From: Vibrio spartinae
GTDB lineage: Bacteria > Pseudomonadota > Gammaproteobacteria > Enterobacterales > Vibrionaceae
Length of the DNA: 64,000 bases
NCBI RefSeq assembly: GCF_024347135.1
Contig: NZ_AP024907.1
Span: forward strand, 1,107,001-1,171,000
Reading direction: 5' to 3'
Made by a program: the position numbers and the translations under genes. The notes under the pieces are model-generated. The model saw nothing but the letters and a program-made list of their open reading frames with translations. It made no database searches and was not told the DNA's origin. The first letter of the stretch is position 1. Each line of letters begins with the position of its first letter. This document shows, one piece after another, positions 44,078 to 54,667 of this stretch.

Positions 44078-44890
44078 CTAGGCCGTGAGTAACTTTGGGA
44101 GCGGAAGGTACAGTGTCTCAATGAGCTCTCCCAACATATGATCATAAACGTGAGCAATACTCAGCGAAATATCAGCGGTCATCTGATACATGGCTTCGGG
44201 ACTAATATTGTAGTCAGAGTGCTTACTCACATCTGATAAAATCGCCAGTGCTTTGGTACATATCGGGGATGAGATCGATAAAGGACTCACCATCGTCAAC
44301 TGGTTCACTTTTCTCGCGAGTATGTCAGCACAGTGTTGTAAACGCGTTTGTCCTTCGGGTGTATTCATGTCTTCGATACAGATTCTGAATTGGGTCAAAG
44401 CGTCCATCGCATCAATGACTTGTTGCCAATTCATATGATATTCATCACTCAAATCTTCTCGGTTGACTTCGATTAACCAAGCGAGCATGACTTCATCCAT
44501 AAGAAACATACAGTGGCGGATTGCTTTACCGTGAATCATTTGATTGCGGGAAATCGTCCGTTCCGACCAATCCTGAATGAGTGCTTTCAGTTTGAGTTGC
44601 AGCACTCGATACATTGGCCGGTTATCAAAATGAGCAATGGAAATGAGGTGTGTGGTTTTCTCATTCAGCAGTCCGGCAAGATGCTCGATTTCAACATCTC
44701 TATGCTCACCAAACATGAGTACATGGTGTGTGGCACTTCGGTGTTGGCGGCACAGATACAGCACCTGACGTAAATCAACCAGTAGTTCATACTTACGTTG
44801 CAAGGTCGACTCACGTTGTTTGGCAAGATAAAACATGAATCCGAGTATACTGACGGAAATCAGCATCGAAATAATGACAAACATAACCAA
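44078..44890 (-). CDS. Membrane-anchored helical protein, function unknown
   Basis: A 270-residue protein with one N-terminal membrane helix (residues about 3-22) followed by a mostly helical soluble domain rich in His, Met and Cys. The stretch LVDLRQVLYLCRQHRSATHH faintly recalls the nitrate/nitrite-sensing domain helices of some receptors, but I cannot make a firm family assignment. ATG 44890 has AAGGAG upstream. It stands alone between udp and metG, with its own 350-base upstream region. Confidence 0.6.
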   Translation of the reverse strand: MVMFVIISMLISVSILGFMFYLAKQRESTLQRKYELLVDLRQVLYLCRQHRSATHHVLMFGEHRDVEIEHLAGLLNEKTTHLISIAHFDNRPMYRVLQLKLKALIQDWSERTISRNQMIHGKAIRHCMFLMDEVMLAWLIEVNREDLSDEYHMNWQQVIDAMDALTQFRICIEDMNTPEGQTRLQHCADILARKVNQLTMVSPLSISSPICTKALAILSDVSKHSDYNISPEAMYQMTADISLSIAHVYDHMLGELIETLYLPLPKLLTA

Positions 44891-45180
44891 CTCCTTGTTT
44901 GTAGAGAAAGGGCTTGATTTTGTGGTTGTTGAACCTTGTGCAGAATAGCGTTGCGTGCGCTAAAAACATCAGCCAATTTCATTGAAAGTAAACAAGTTTC
45001 CCCCACAAAGGTCAAGACACCTTTGTATTCTTGTCGTTAAACATAAGCAGAATTAATGCCAGATTATTTTATATTTAAAATCATAATCTTAACCTTTTAT
45101 TTACAATTATAGTGCACCGTTATTGTGCGTAAATGATGATCTTGGGGAGATATTGTTTAAGCGTGTGGATGCGTATTGAT
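44891..45180. other. Gene-free stretch before the metG terminator
   Basis: A+T-rich, no convincing open frame, RNA or repeat. It should hold the promoter of the membrane-anchored gene at 44890. Confidence 0.5.
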
Positions 45181-45214
45181 AAAAAAGGCCTTACCGGTAT
45201 CCGATAAGACCTTT
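45181..45214 (-). terminator. Terminator of metG
   Basis: On the minus strand GGTCTTATCGG, ATA, CCGGTAAGGCC followed by six T. Confidence 0.88.
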
Positions 45215-45238
45215 AACAAGTTGATAACAATGCTGTTT

Positions 45239-47284
45239 TTACATAACGCGCATACCCGGACGGGCACCTTCGTGCGGTTCAAGTATCCAGAGCTCTTTTC
45301 CACCCGGACCCGCAGCGAGAATCATCCCTTCAGACATGCCAAACTTCATTTTTCGCGGCTTCAGGTTGGCAACCATCACGGTATATTTACCCACGAGCTC
45401 TTCAGGCTGATAAGCGGCTTTGATACCGGAAAAAACCTGACGAACCTCACCACCGATATCCAACTGGAACTTGAGTAGCTTATTCGCTTTGGGAACTGCT
45501 TCACAAGATAAGATCTTCGCAATGCGGAGATCAACTTTGGCGAAATCATCGAATTCGATTTCTGGGGCGATTGGATCTTTGCTGAGTTCCGTCTCTTCCT
45601 GAGCGGATGCCTGAATGATGGCTCTTTCGGCCTCAACCGCTTCTTTGGAAGCGTCGATCATCGCCTCAATCTGTTTCGGATCGATGCGGCTGAAGAGGGC
45701 TTTAAACGTCGCAATCTCATGATCAACCAAGGGGTGTTGGATGGCATCCCAGCTCAGCGTTTGATTGAGGAATGCTTCACTACGGGCTGCCAGCGCTGGC
45801 ATCACAGGTTTGAGGTAAGTCATCAGGACGCGGAACAGGTTGAGGCCCATTGAACAGATCGCTTGAAGCTCCTGTTCTTTTCCTTCCTGTTTGGCAATCA
45901 CCCATGGCGCTTTTTCATCAACATATTGGTTGGCTTTATCCGCCAGTGCGGTAATTTCTCGGATTGCCCGGCTAAACTCTCGGTTCTCATACAGTTCACC
46001 GATATGTTCAGCAGCATCAATAAATGTCTGATACAGCTCTGGTTCGACGCAAGTCGCTGCCAGTTGCCCTGCAAAACGTTTGTTGATAAAACCTGCATTG
46101 CGTGACGCAAGATTGACGATTTTATTGACGATATCTGAGTTCACCCGTTGGGTGAAATCTTCCAGATTCAAGTCGAGGTCATCAATGCGGTTATTGAGTT
46201 TGGCTGCGTAGTAGTAACGCAAGCACTCTGGGTCAAGATGGTCTAAATAGGTTCTCGCTTTGATGAATGTTCCTTTAGACTTAGACATCTTCGCGCCATT
46301 GACGGTGACATAGCCGTGAACGTACACGTTGTCCGGCTTACGGAAACCGGAGCCTTCCAACATCGCAGGCCAGAACAGGCTGTGGAAGTAGACAATATCT
46401 TTACCGATGAAGTGGTAAAGTTCAGCCTGACTGTTTTTGTGCCAGTATTCGTCAAAATCCAGATCATCGCGTCGATCACATAAATTCTTAAACGACCCCA
46501 TGTAACCGATCGGTGCATCGAGCCAGACATAGAAATATTTACCGCTTTCGCCCGGGATCTCAAAACCGAAATAGGGCGCATCGCGTGAGATGTCCCACTG
46601 TTGCAGACCGGATTCAAACCATTCCTGCATTTTATTCGCCATTTCTGTTTGTAAAGAACCAGAACGTGTCCACGCTTTCAGCATGTCTGCAAATTGGGGT
46701 AAATCAAAGAAGAAATGCTCAGAATCTTTCATGACTGGTGTTGCACCGGACACGGCAGACTTTGGATTGATCAAGTCTGTCGGGCTGTAGGTTTCGCCAC
46801 AGGCATCACAGTTATCACCATATTGGTCTTCTGAGTGACATTTAGGGCAGGTGCCTTTGACAAAACGATCAGGCAAAAACATTTCTTTTTCAGGATCGTA
46901 CAGTTGGGAAATCGTCCGGCTGGAAATAAATCCATTGGTTTTGAGCTGTTGGTAAATCAGCGAAGAAAGTTCACGGTTTTCTTCACTGTGCGTGCTGTGA
47001 TAGTTATCAAAGCTAATATCAAAACCGGCAAAATCTTGCTGATGTTCTTGACTGACCGAAGCAATCATTTCTTCTGGCGTGATCCCCATCTGCTGCGCTT
47101 TCAGCATAATCGGGGTACCGTGTGCATCATCTGCACAGATAAAGTGAATGACATTGCCGCGCAGGCGTTGGTAGCGTACCCAGATATCCGCTTGAATATG
47201 CTCCAGCATATGACCCAAGTGGATAGAACCGTTTGCATACGGCAGGGCACAAGTTACCAGTATTTTTCTTGGTTCAGTTGCCAT
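45239..47284 (-). CDS. metG: Methionyl-tRNA synthetase
   Basis: Charges tRNA-Met. A class I synthetase of 681 residues: HIGH-type HLGH (22-25), the zinc knuckle [17 protein letters not shown] (about 145-161), KMSKS (about 332-336), the anticodon-binding helical domain, and a C-terminal EMAP/tRNA-binding dimerisation domain ([20 protein letters not shown]). Full length for the long dimeric form. It is divergent from mrp. Confidence 0.98.
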   Translation of the reverse strand: MATEPRKILVTCALPYANGSIHLGHMLEHIQADIWVRYQRLRGNVIHFICADDAHGTPIMLKAQQMGITPEEMIASVSQEHQQDFAGFDISFDNYHSTHSEENRELSSLIYQQLKTNGFISSRTISQLYDPEKEMFLPDRFVKGTCPKCHSEDQYGDNCDACGETYSPTDLINPKSAVSGATPVMKDSEHFFFDLPQFADMLKAWTRSGSLQTEMANKMQEWFESGLQQWDISRDAPYFGFEIPGESGKYFYVWLDAPIGYMGSFKNLCDRRDDLDFDEYWHKNSQAELYHFIGKDIVYFHSLFWPAMLEGSGFRKPDNVYVHGYVTVNGAKMSKSKGTFIKARTYLDHLDPECLRYYYAAKLNNRIDDLDLNLEDFTQRVNSDIVNKIVNLASRNAGFINKRFAGQLAATCVEPELYQTFIDAAEHIGELYENREFSRAIREITALADKANQYVDEKAPWVIAKQEGKEQELQAICSMGLNLFRVLMTYLKPVMPALAARSEAFLNQTLSWDAIQHPLVDHEIATFKALFSRIDPKQIEAMIDASKEAVEAERAIIQASAQEETELSKDPIAPEIEFDDFAKVDLRIAKILSCEAVPKANKLLKFQLDIGGEVRQVFSGIKAAYQPEELVGKYTVMVANLKPRKMKFGMSEGMILAAGPGGKELWILEPHEGARPGMRVM

Positions 47285-47418
47285 AACTTATCTTTCGCTC
47301 TGTCTGTTATACTCGGATGGCCTCAAAATATAGTCGTATGAAAGCTTGATATGTGATTCTGAGGTTGCCGGAGTGATGTATCAAAAATTTGTGACTGCTA
47401 ATACTACCTGATGACAAG

Positions 47419-47450
47419 AATAACGCCAAGGCGTTATTCCTTTCTCTTAC
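47419..47450. promoter_or_regulatory. Inverted repeat in the metG/mrp divergent region
   Basis: AATAACGCC, AA, GGCGTTATT, then CCTTTCTCTT. A perfect 9-base palindrome about 125 bases before mrp; it may be an operator or a weak terminator of a leader transcript. Confidence 0.4.
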
Positions 47451-47562
47451 AGGGGTTCTGTCTGATTTACTGTGGTGTTAGCATAGGCTTTTGGCGCAGC
47501 CCGATGAACGTGTCATCAGGCTGCGTGTCGATTGAAATCGTATCCGGTCAAGAAGGTAATCT

Positions 47563-48633
47563 ATGCGGCAGCTTACACCTCCCCAACAACTCTGTATCTG
47601 GTTGAATCAATTTTCTCACCCTTGTTTGCATTCCGATTGGGCATCCCAACCGGGGCTGGTTTACACCCATGAAGATGACCGCTATCACATTGAACTCCCT
47701 TTTGCTGCGAATACGTTGGCGGACGAGCTACGTCAATGGATTGCAGCGCAAGACGAACGACCGGTTGCCGGTGACATTGGTGTCCACATCGTGCCGAAAA
47801 CCTTGCAGACCCAAGTCGCGTCTCCCGTCAAAGGGGTCAAAAATATTATTGCAGTCACCTCTGGGAAAGGAGGCGTCGGTAAATCCACAACCGCTGTGAA
47901 TCTGGCTTTGGGTCTGGCTGCCTCTCATGCCCGCGTCGGAATCTTGGATGCAGATATCTATGGGCCATCGGTTCCGATGATGTTAGGGACTGTCCATGCG
48001 GAACTGGCGGTACGCGATGAACGTTGGATGCAACCGGTTCTGTCACACGGCCTGTATTCACATTCGATCGGCTATCTGATGAGTCAGGATGATGCCGCTG
48101 TATGGCGGGGCCCAATGGCCTCCAAAGCGTTCCAGCAACTACTCAATGAGACCGAATGGCCGTCGTTGGATTATTTGGTGGTGGACATGCCCCCGGGCAC
48201 CGGAGACATCCAACTTACCTTGTCACAGCAGATGCCACTGACTGGCGCAGTCGTGGTCACCACACCTCAAGATTTGGCTCTCGCGGATGCCCGCAAAGGT
48301 GTTGCGATGTTTGAAAAGGTCAATGTCCCTGTGGTCGGGTTGGTCGAGAATATGAGTTATCACATCTGTAGTCAGTGTGGTCACCGTGAAGACCTCTTCG
48401 GGACGGGCGGGGCTGAGAAAATGGCGCAGGAATATGGTTTGAGTCTATTGGCACAAATTCCATTGCATCGGCAGGTTCGTGAAGATATTGATACCGGTTG
48501 CCCAACCGTTGTCGCACGACCTGCAAGCGAGCATTCTCAGCTTTATCTGGCAATGGCTGAACGGGTTGCCAGCCATTTGTATTGGCATGGTCAGGTGATC
48601 CCGGATGCGATTCCCTTCACTCATCTGAAATGA
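47563..48633 (+). CDS. apbC: Iron-sulfur cluster carrier protein ApbC/Mrp
   Basis: P-loop ATPase that carries and transfers [4Fe-4S] clusters to apoproteins. The 356 residues include an N-terminal short domain, the deviant Walker A GKGGVGKST (about 100-108), VVDMPPGTGDIQLTL, and the cluster-ligating CxxC in CSQCGHRE (about 269-272). Divergent from metG, as in E. coli. ATG 47563 follows GAAGGTAATCT. Confidence 0.94.
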   Translation: MRQLTPPQQLCIWLNQFSHPCLHSDWASQPGLVYTHEDDRYHIELPFAANTLADELRQWIAAQDERPVAGDIGVHIVPKTLQTQVASPVKGVKNIIAVTSGKGGVGKSTTAVNLALGLAASHARVGILDADIYGPSVPMMLGTVHAELAVRDERWMQPVLSHGLYSHSIGYLMSQDDAAVWRGPMASKAFQQLLNETEWPSLDYLVVDMPPGTGDIQLTLSQQMPLTGAVVVTTPQDLALADARKGVAMFEKVNVPVVGLVENMSYHICSQCGHREDLFGTGGAEKMAQEYGLSLLAQIPLHRQVREDIDTGCPTVVARPASEHSQLYLAMAERVASHLYWHGQVIPDAIPFTHLK

Positions 48634-48799
48634 GTTTTGTATCAAGCAGGCAGAGATTGGCTGCGTTGAATGCTACTTAGATGAAAGAAAAGATAAATTA
48701 TGCTTTTTTGACCGTGTGAATCTGGTATCCGGCGGAGCTTGTCTCTATAATCACGCCGGCTTATCTGGTTTCTTTGTCAAATGTATCGAGTGAACAATC

Positions 48800-49441
48800 A
48801 TGTCTGATCACAATCAATGCGTCATTATCGGGATTGCTGGCGCTTCTGCCTCAGGGAAAAGTCTTATCGCGAGTACCATATATCGTGAATTGCGAGCCAA
48901 AGTCGGCGATCACCAAATCGGTGTGATAACCGAAGATCGCTACTATAAGGATCAAAGTCATCTGAGCATGGCGCAGCGGGTCAAAACCAATTATGACCAT
49001 CCGAGTGCGCTGGACCACGATTTGCTATGCGAACATTTACAGCAATTGGTTCAGGGAGAGTCGGTTGATGTCCCCGAATATAGTTATACCGAGCATACCC
49101 GCACAGACAATACGCAACATATGAATCCGAAAAAGGTCATTATTCTGGAAGGGATTTTGTTGTTGACTGAGCCGCGTCTGAGAGCATTAATGCACGCGAC
49201 TATTTTTATGGATACACCTTTAGATATTTGTCTGCTGCGTCGTGTGAAACGTGATGTTGAAGAGCGGGGACGGACGCTGGATTCGGTGTTGAAACAGTAT
49301 CAGGAAACGGTCAGACCGATGTTTTTGCAGTTTATCGAACCATCGAAACAGCATGCCGATATCATTGTGCCACGTGGCGGGAAAAACCGGATTGCCATTG
49401 ATGTATTGAAAGCTCATATTGCCAAGTTACTCAAATCTTGA
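48800..49441 (+). CDS. udk: Uridine kinase
   Basis: Phosphorylates uridine and cytidine in salvage. The 213 residues carry the P-loop [11 protein letters not shown] (11-21), [11 protein letters not shown] with the substrate-binding Asp and the [12 protein letters not shown] motif, plus a lid with [15 protein letters not shown] 48800. Complements udp elsewhere in the window in uridine use. Confidence 0.97.
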   Translation: MSDHNQCVIIGIAGASASGKSLIASTIYRELRAKVGDHQIGVITEDRYYKDQSHLSMAQRVKTNYDHPSALDHDLLCEHLQQLVQGESVDVPEYSYTEHTRTDNTQHMNPKKVIILEGILLLTEPRLRALMHATIFMDTPLDICLLRRVKRDVEERGRTLDSVLKQYQETVRPMFLQFIEPSKQHADIIVPRGGKNRIAIDVLKAHIAKLLKS

Positions 49442-49475
49442 ACCGGGTATTGCACCGACTTTCTGTTGATAGTGG

Positions 49476-49506
49476 AAATGGCACCTGACAGCGTGCCATT
49501 TTTATT
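49476..49506 (+). terminator. Terminator of udk
   Basis: AAATGGCAC, CTGACAGC, GTGCCATTT followed by TTATTT. Confidence 0.85.
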
Positions 49507-49761
49507 TCCCCACCCGATGACTTTTCCTGCGATATAATTTCCTCTGACTGTGAATGACTGTGAATGACTGTATTGACGGAGAGCTAGTCTCGTCATTGAG
49601 CGGCATTTTTTGACATGAGCCTGACGTTGCGCAGAAAGAGACAAAATGCACATGGTTGTCATTTGATTATAAAATACCTATCTTAAGAAACATTCTTATC
49701 GTTCAACAGTCTTACGTTCTCTCTAAGAGATCCGGAAAATAAGTGATCAGGAAAATTGCCA
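49507..49761. other. Region between udk terminator and asmA
   Basis: Contains a short tandem repeat with a 10-base unit (TGAATGACTG, 49544-49571, two full copies plus part of a third) and the asmA promoter area. No gene seen. Confidence 0.5.
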
Positions 49762-51909
49762 ATGAAAAAATTCTTCCTTGCGGTTGTGATAATTTGTGTT
49801 GTGATTGCCGCTGGTATCGTCACATTAGTCACCGTCGTTGACCCGAATCAGTTCAAACCGCTGATTGTCGAACAAACGAAAAAAGCAACGGGAATGGATG
49901 TTGTGATTGGCGGGGATATCCGCTGGCAATTTTTCCCTGCGATTGGTTTTCAGGTTGATGATGTATCGCTGAAAAATCCAACCGGCTTTCAGCGACAAAA
50001 CTTACTTCATGTATCCCACCTTTCTATTGATGTGGCTGTGATGCCGCTTCTGGATAAAGAGCTGGATATCGGCAGTATCAATCTGGATGGTGCTGATATT
50101 CAGATTGAAACCTTGCGCGACGGCACCACCAATTTAGATCGTCTGCTTGATCAACAGCAAGCTCAGCAAACAGACACGGCGAAGCAGACCGATGCTGCCA
50201 CGCCTGAGCAGACGACTGCAACGGATTCAACTCAGTCAACTGAGAAGGCGCCGTCATGGCAGGTTCGCGTGGCTGGCGTCGATGTTCGCGAAGCTCGTAT
50301 CGCGGTACTCAATGAGGCTCAGCCAGAAAATCAACTCTCGCTTGATGATGTGAATCTGACAGTGAGTGCTTTTGCCCCGAACCAGTGGACCACCTTTTCT
50401 TGGTCTGTTCAGGGGAAACAGGCAGTGCAACAGTTCTCGGTCTCGGGAGAGGGCGAATTTCGCTTATCCGCTGATTATCGCCACTATGCGCTACGCCAGA
50501 TATCTGTAAAGGGCAGCTATCAGGATGAAACGAACAATGTGCGTTCTCTGACGTTGTCTTTACCGATGTTCGAAGTTGGTCAGGATGCACCGTTTGAGGT
50601 GGCGGTTGCAGGTAAAATTGCCGACAATGACGTCGATTTTACTGGGAAAGGCACATTGAATCTGGATGCACAATATCAGCATGTCCGGGTCAATGGGTTG
50701 GATACGCAATTAAAGCTGACAGGCGCGCAACTGCCCGTGAATCCGTTGCCGGTTGCGGTACAGGGAAATCTTCGGATGAATCTGCCTGAAAGCCAGTTGG
50801 ATATGAGCGATTTAAAACTACAAGTGGCGGATGTGAGACTACAAGGGAACTCGTCGCTTCATCTGGGGAATCGGCCTGCGATTCACTTCCGGCTTCAGGG
50901 CGATCAAATTGATCTCAGCCCATTTTTACCACCAGCGACGGACACTGCGGCTGCCACACAAGATGGGTCCTCCGCTCAAGCTGCGGTGGCTGCTGCGAAT
51001 TCGACGACACAAGCGCCCCAAACCGCGTCAACTCAAGAACCGGATCTGACGGCGCTCAAAGCATTTGATCTCGACGGGACGTTAAATATTGCCGGGCTCA
51101 AAGCGCAGAAACTGAAGTTAAGTCACTTGGGGATCAACGTGAACCTGCGGCATGGGGTTTTGACACTTGCTGAGTTACAAGCCGATTTATATCAAGGTCA
51201 TTTACAAGGGCATGGTGTTCTCAATGCCAGTGTGGCGCCCGCCACTTATCAGGTGCAGCAGTCCCTGCAAGGGATTCAGATTCAACCGGTGTTAAAAGCG
51301 GTGGCTGATAATGATCGTCTTGAAGGCAAAGGCTCAGTTGCGCTTGATCTGCGCGGCCGGGGCCTCAGTGAAAAACGCCTTAAAGAGAACATTGCCGGGA
51401 CAGTGAAAGTTCAATTGCAGGATGGTGCGGTCAACGGTATCAATGTGGCTCAGGTCATTCGTCAGGGCTACGCCAAACTGAAAGGCAAACCGTTGGATGA
51501 CACCAAAGGCGTGCAGAAAACAGACTTTAGTGCTGCCAGTGCAACACTCCGTTTAAGCCAGGGTGTGGCAACCATCAAAGAGAGTACGTTACAGTCTCCG
51601 CTACTGCGTGTGCATACCCAAGGTGACGTGAATTACGTGGCGCAAACGATGGATGTGCTTGTCCGCGCATCGATTGTCGGGACGCTGAAAGGCCAAGGCG
51701 GAAAAGATATCAATGAGCTGAAAGATGTCACCATTCCGATTCAGGTGAAGGGAAGCTGGACACAGCCTAAATATAAGTTGGTGTTCGATGATGTCATGAA
51801 ACAGAAAGCAGAAAAAGAACTTGATAGAGGGTTGAAAAAACTGGATGGCAAAATCAAAGATGAGCGTACCAAGAAAGCGCTGAACAAGCTGCTTAAAGGA
51901 CTTTTATAA
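49762..51909 (+). CDS. asmA: AsmA-family outer-membrane biogenesis protein
   Basis: A 715-residue periplasmic protein anchored by an N-terminal membrane helix (about 5-27). It has the AsmA N-terminal domain (VDPNQFKPLIVEQTKKATG, VDDVSLKNPTGF), an Ala/Thr/Gln-rich linker near 130-160 and another near 395-430, and the C-terminal AsmA_2 region ending in Lys-rich helices. The family forms bridge-like lipid-transport proteins between the membranes; in E. coli, loss affects lipopolysaccharide and outer-membrane proteins. ATG 49762 follows CAGGAAAA. Confidence 0.92.
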   Translation: MKKFFLAVVIICVVIAAGIVTLVTVVDPNQFKPLIVEQTKKATGMDVVIGGDIRWQFFPAIGFQVDDVSLKNPTGFQRQNLLHVSHLSIDVAVMPLLDKELDIGSINLDGADIQIETLRDGTTNLDRLLDQQQAQQTDTAKQTDAATPEQTTATDSTQSTEKAPSWQVRVAGVDVREARIAVLNEAQPENQLSLDDVNLTVSAFAPNQWTTFSWSVQGKQAVQQFSVSGEGEFRLSADYRHYALRQISVKGSYQDETNNVRSLTLSLPMFEVGQDAPFEVAVAGKIADNDVDFTGKGTLNLDAQYQHVRVNGLDTQLKLTGAQLPVNPLPVAVQGNLRMNLPESQLDMSDLKLQVADVRLQGNSSLHLGNRPAIHFRLQGDQIDLSPFLPPATDTAAATQDGSSAQAAVAAANSTTQAPQTASTQEPDLTALKAFDLDGTLNIAGLKAQKLKLSHLGINVNLRHGVLTLAELQADLYQGHLQGHGVLNASVAPATYQVQQSLQGIQIQPVLKAVADNDRLEGKGSVALDLRGRGLSEKRLKENIAGTVKVQLQDGAVNGINVAQVIRQGYAKLKGKPLDDTKGVQKTDFSAASATLRLSQGVATIKESTLQSPLLRVHTQGDVNYVAQTMDVLVRASIVGTLKGQGGKDINELKDVTIPIQVKGSWTQPKYKLVFDDVMKQKAEKELDRGLKKLDGKIKDERTKKALNKLLKGLL

Positions 51910-51978
51910 CGCATTCTCGCGCAAGTTCACACTCGTTGTGCCAATATGATTGCCAAGTGACAATGAAGCTGCAATCAA

Positions 51979-52011
51979 AAACAGGGACAGGCGAAAGTCT
52001 GTCCCTGTTGC
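51979..52011. terminator. Terminator between convergent asmA and cobO
   Basis: AACAGGGACAG, GCGAAAGT, CTGTCCCTGTT; A-run on the left and mixed T on the right, so usable by both genes. Confidence 0.85.
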
Positions 52012-52032
52012 GTTATTTATATCGAGTCACGG

Positions 52033-52638
52033 TTACCAGTCGATCCCTTGCTGCGCTTTTACTCCCGCTTGAAAAGCGTGTTTGACGTTTTTGACTTCCG
52101 AAACAGTATCTGCCAGATCAAGCAGTTCCCGATGTGCGCCACGGCCGGTAATGATGACGGTTTGCATCGGAGGCCGTTGTTGCAGCGCGGTGAGAACCTC
52201 TTCCAGTGCCACGTAGCCATAACTGACCATGTAGGTCAGCTCATCTAACAAGACCACGTTGAGCGTTTCATCTTGCAACATTTGCTGGCATTCTTGCCAC
52301 ACGGCCTGTGCGGCAGCGGTATCGGTATCTTTATTCTGGGTTTCCCAAGTGAATCCGGTTGCCATGACATGAAATGTGACGCCCAATTTTTCCAGTAGGT
52401 TGCGTTCTCCGTTATCCCATGCGCCTTTAATAAATTGCGCCACGCCGCAATTCAGCCCGTGTCCGACGGCTCTGGCAACCGTGCCGAATCCGGATGTTGA
52501 CTTGCCTTTGCCGTTACCGGTAATCACGATCACAATCCCGCGTTCTTCGGTTGCTGATGCAATTTTTTCATCAACTTTTTCTTTAATTCGTTGCTGGCGT
52601 GCCTGATAACGATCAGATTGGTTATCTTCATTTGACAT
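52033..52638 (-). CDS. cobO: Cob(I)yrinic acid a,c-diamide adenosyltransferase (CobO/BtuR)
   Basis: Transfers adenosyl from ATP to reduced corrinoid to make adenosylcobalamin. The 201 residues have a helical N-terminus, the unusual P-loop GNGKGKST (41-48), and LDELTYMVSYGYV and ITGRGAHRELLDLAD. As no cobalamin synthesis genes are nearby, its role here is probably salvage. ATG 52638. Confidence 0.96.
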   Translation of the reverse strand: MSNEDNQSDRYQARQQRIKEKVDEKIASATEERGIVIVITGNGKGKSTSGFGTVARAVGHGLNCGVAQFIKGAWDNGERNLLEKLGVTFHVMATGFTWETQNKDTDTAAAQAVWQECQQMLQDETLNVVLLDELTYMVSYGYVALEEVLTALQQRPPMQTVIITGRGAHRELLDLADTVSEVKNVKHAFQAGVKAQQGIDW

Positions 52639-52875
52639 GGTGTCAGGTTCCTATTTCATGGGCGCAATAGCGGTATCATAGCGTAATGATGCGACCGCAA
52701 AAACCATAGCTTCAGTAGGGTCAGCCTGAATAGGCTGAGCTACCGGCAAACTTGGCTATTGGCAAACATGGTCATTGGGCTTGAAACTTGTTCGCTCAAA
52801 AACTACGAATTTGATGAAAGCATGTAACTCAAGTACGATTTAACCAATCACAAGCAATCATCACAAGGGTCATCC

Positions 52876-53352
52876 ATGCGTCAACATCAACAATCAATTC
52901 TGGTGGTCTGTATGGGCAACATTTGTCGTTCTCCGACGGGAGAAGCCGTGCTCAAAGCGAAAGCCGAGCAAATGGGCATCGCGGTTGACGTCGATTCGGC
53001 CGGAACCATTGCTTACCATCAGGGGAACCCACCGGATAGCCGGGCGCGAATGGCCGGAGAACAACGCGGCTACAGTTTTGCCGGGATGAGCGCCAGACAA
53101 GTGACAAGCGATGACTTCGCGCGTTTCGATATAATTCTTGCCGCGGATCGGGACAACCTTGCTGATTTGCAGGCCAGATGTCCCGCAGAACATCAACATA
53201 AGTTATCGCTGTTTCTCAGTCACGGTCAGTCAACAGAAGATGAAATACCGGACCCTTATTATGGCGGCGATGCCGGATTTGAACGGGTGTTAGACTTATT
53301 GGAAGAGTCAGCAGAAGCGGTGTTAAGACAGTTATCATCCGTCACCGGATAA
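52876..53352 (+). CDS. Low-molecular-weight protein-tyrosine phosphatase
   Basis: A 158-residue cytosolic phosphatase. The P-loop CMGNICRSP gives the nucleophile C12 and R18 (C-x5-R-S), and the general-acid Asp is D126 in IPDPYYGG. It is not beside capsule or exopolysaccharide genes, so it is likely the housekeeping YfkJ-type enzyme rather than the Wzb type. ATG 52876 follows a moderately purine-rich stretch. Confidence 0.95.
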   Translation: MRQHQQSILVVCMGNICRSPTGEAVLKAKAEQMGIAVDVDSAGTIAYHQGNPPDSRARMAGEQRGYSFAGMSARQVTSDDFARFDIILAADRDNLADLQARCPAEHQHKLSLFLSHGQSTEDEIPDPYYGGDAGFERVLDLLEESAEAVLRQLSSVTG

Positions 53353-53380
53353 AAAAATCCGCCACTCTGGCGGATTTTTG
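53351..53380. terminator. Bidirectional terminator between phosphatase and fadL
   Basis: AAAAAAATCCGCC, ACTCT, GGCGGATTTTT. Confidence 0.92.
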
Positions 53381-53407
53381 CGTTTACACGGCGGACAACC
53401 TCAGGGC

Positions 53408-54667
53408 TTAGAAGCTGCGGCTGTATTGGAGTCCCAGCAGGACTGCGTCAGCATGTGTAGTGCCGGTAATCTTGCCGAAACTCGATTCTTCAGTGACGGA
53501 GACATCTTCACCGATTAAGTAAGTGAAGCCGAAATCGACATTCGATTTTTCATCCAAGTGATAGGTGAAACCGGCAGAAAACCACTGGCGATCTGAGTCG
53601 GGTACAGAGATCGAGCGGACATCGTCTTGTGCACTGGTGTCGTACATATAGCCAGCCCGGAGTGTCCAGGTCTGGTTCAGGAAGTAGGTACCACCCAGCG
53701 AATAATGCCAGCCATCTTTCCACTGATAATTGTTAATGATGCCACTGGTTTCGGCTGCGAGGACATCGAATTCCGACCACTTAATCCACTGAATACTATA
53801 GTGAACCGCGTAGTCGTCATTTAAACGGTGATAACCGGAGAATTCGGCAAAATCAGGCAGTGGCATCACGACTGTATCTGAGATACTGCCATTGTCTTGG
53901 GTGTACTTTGCAGATTCAACATCGCCATCCGCTTTGAGATCCGGGCTGTAGTGATAATCGACACCGAAACGGTTATGTTCATTATATTCGTATACGACAC
54001 CCAGATTGTAGCCGACAGCCCAGCCGTCGGCATCAAGGTCAGTACCGACACCTGAACTCCGGTTTAGTAATTGTACTGTTGCTTGTCCCTGCGGACTGAG
54101 TGGGCGTTTGAACTTACCTTGTCCGTAGATCAGATCCAAACCGGCACCAAGACTCCATTGTTCATTGATTCGATAAGAACCGACCACACCGAAGTTGAAG
54201 CTTTTTACATCGGTTTTTCCACCGAATTCATACCCGGCATAGCCATTGTCAAATTCAGTTTTAGTCCCGAAATTTGAATAGGCATTAAGCCCCCAGGCAA
54301 ATTTTTCATTGACAGGGACGACGAGATAGATATTCGGTGCAAACGAGGTGCCACCCGCATCAGAGTAGTTGGCACTGCTTTGGGTACTGGCGATTTTATT
54401 GGTGTATGTTGCATCGTCCACATCAATCAGCGTGGTGATGCTTTCAACACCCAGTGACAGGGAAACATCATCAAACAGAGCCATGGCTGCCGGGTTTTTC
54501 GCAATAACAGAGGCATTGTCTGCGATGACGGCATCACCAGCGAAAGCACGGCCGAGTCCGGTTGCTGATTGTGCATTGAGTTGAAAACCTGCGGCAAAGG
54601 ACTGCTGGGCGGTCACTGATATTGCTACTGCGATCAGGGTTTTCTGAAACAGGCGCTTATTGTTCAT
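53408..54667 (-). CDS. fadL: Outer-membrane long-chain fatty acid transporter FadL
   Basis: Outer-membrane beta-barrel of 419 residues with a signal peptide (about 1-25, cleaved after SFA) and the family N-terminal hatch AGFQLNAQSATGLGRAFAG...IAKNPAAM, and a C-terminal aromatic end (YSRSF). It imports long-chain fatty acids by lateral diffusion. It faces away from fadIJ, which lie 850 bases to the right, so the window holds uptake and the anaerobic-type beta-oxidation complex together. ATG 54667. Confidence 0.95.
   Translation of the reverse strand: MNNKRLFQKTLIAVAISVTAQQSFAAGFQLNAQSATGLGRAFAGDAVIADNASVIAKNPAAMALFDDVSLSLGVESITTLIDVDDATYTNKIASTQSSANYSDAGGTSFAPNIYLVVPVNEKFAWGLNAYSNFGTKTEFDNGYAGYEFGGKTDVKSFNFGVVGSYRINEQWSLGAGLDLIYGQGKFKRPLSPQGQATVQLLNRSSGVGTDLDADGWAVGYNLGVVYEYNEHNRFGVDYHYSPDLKADGDVESAKYTQDNGSISDTVVMPLPDFAEFSGYHRLNDDYAVHYSIQWIKWSEFDVLAAETSGIINNYQWKDGWHYSLGGTYFLNQTWTLRAGYMYDTSAQDDVRSISVPDSDRQWFSAGFTYHLDEKSNVDFGFTYLIGEDVSVTEESSFGKITGTTHADAVLLGLQYSRSF

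Noticed and set aside
47411..47605. Small open frame upstream of and overlapping mrp
   Set aside because: Overlaps the clear mrp start in another frame and lacks a ribosome site.
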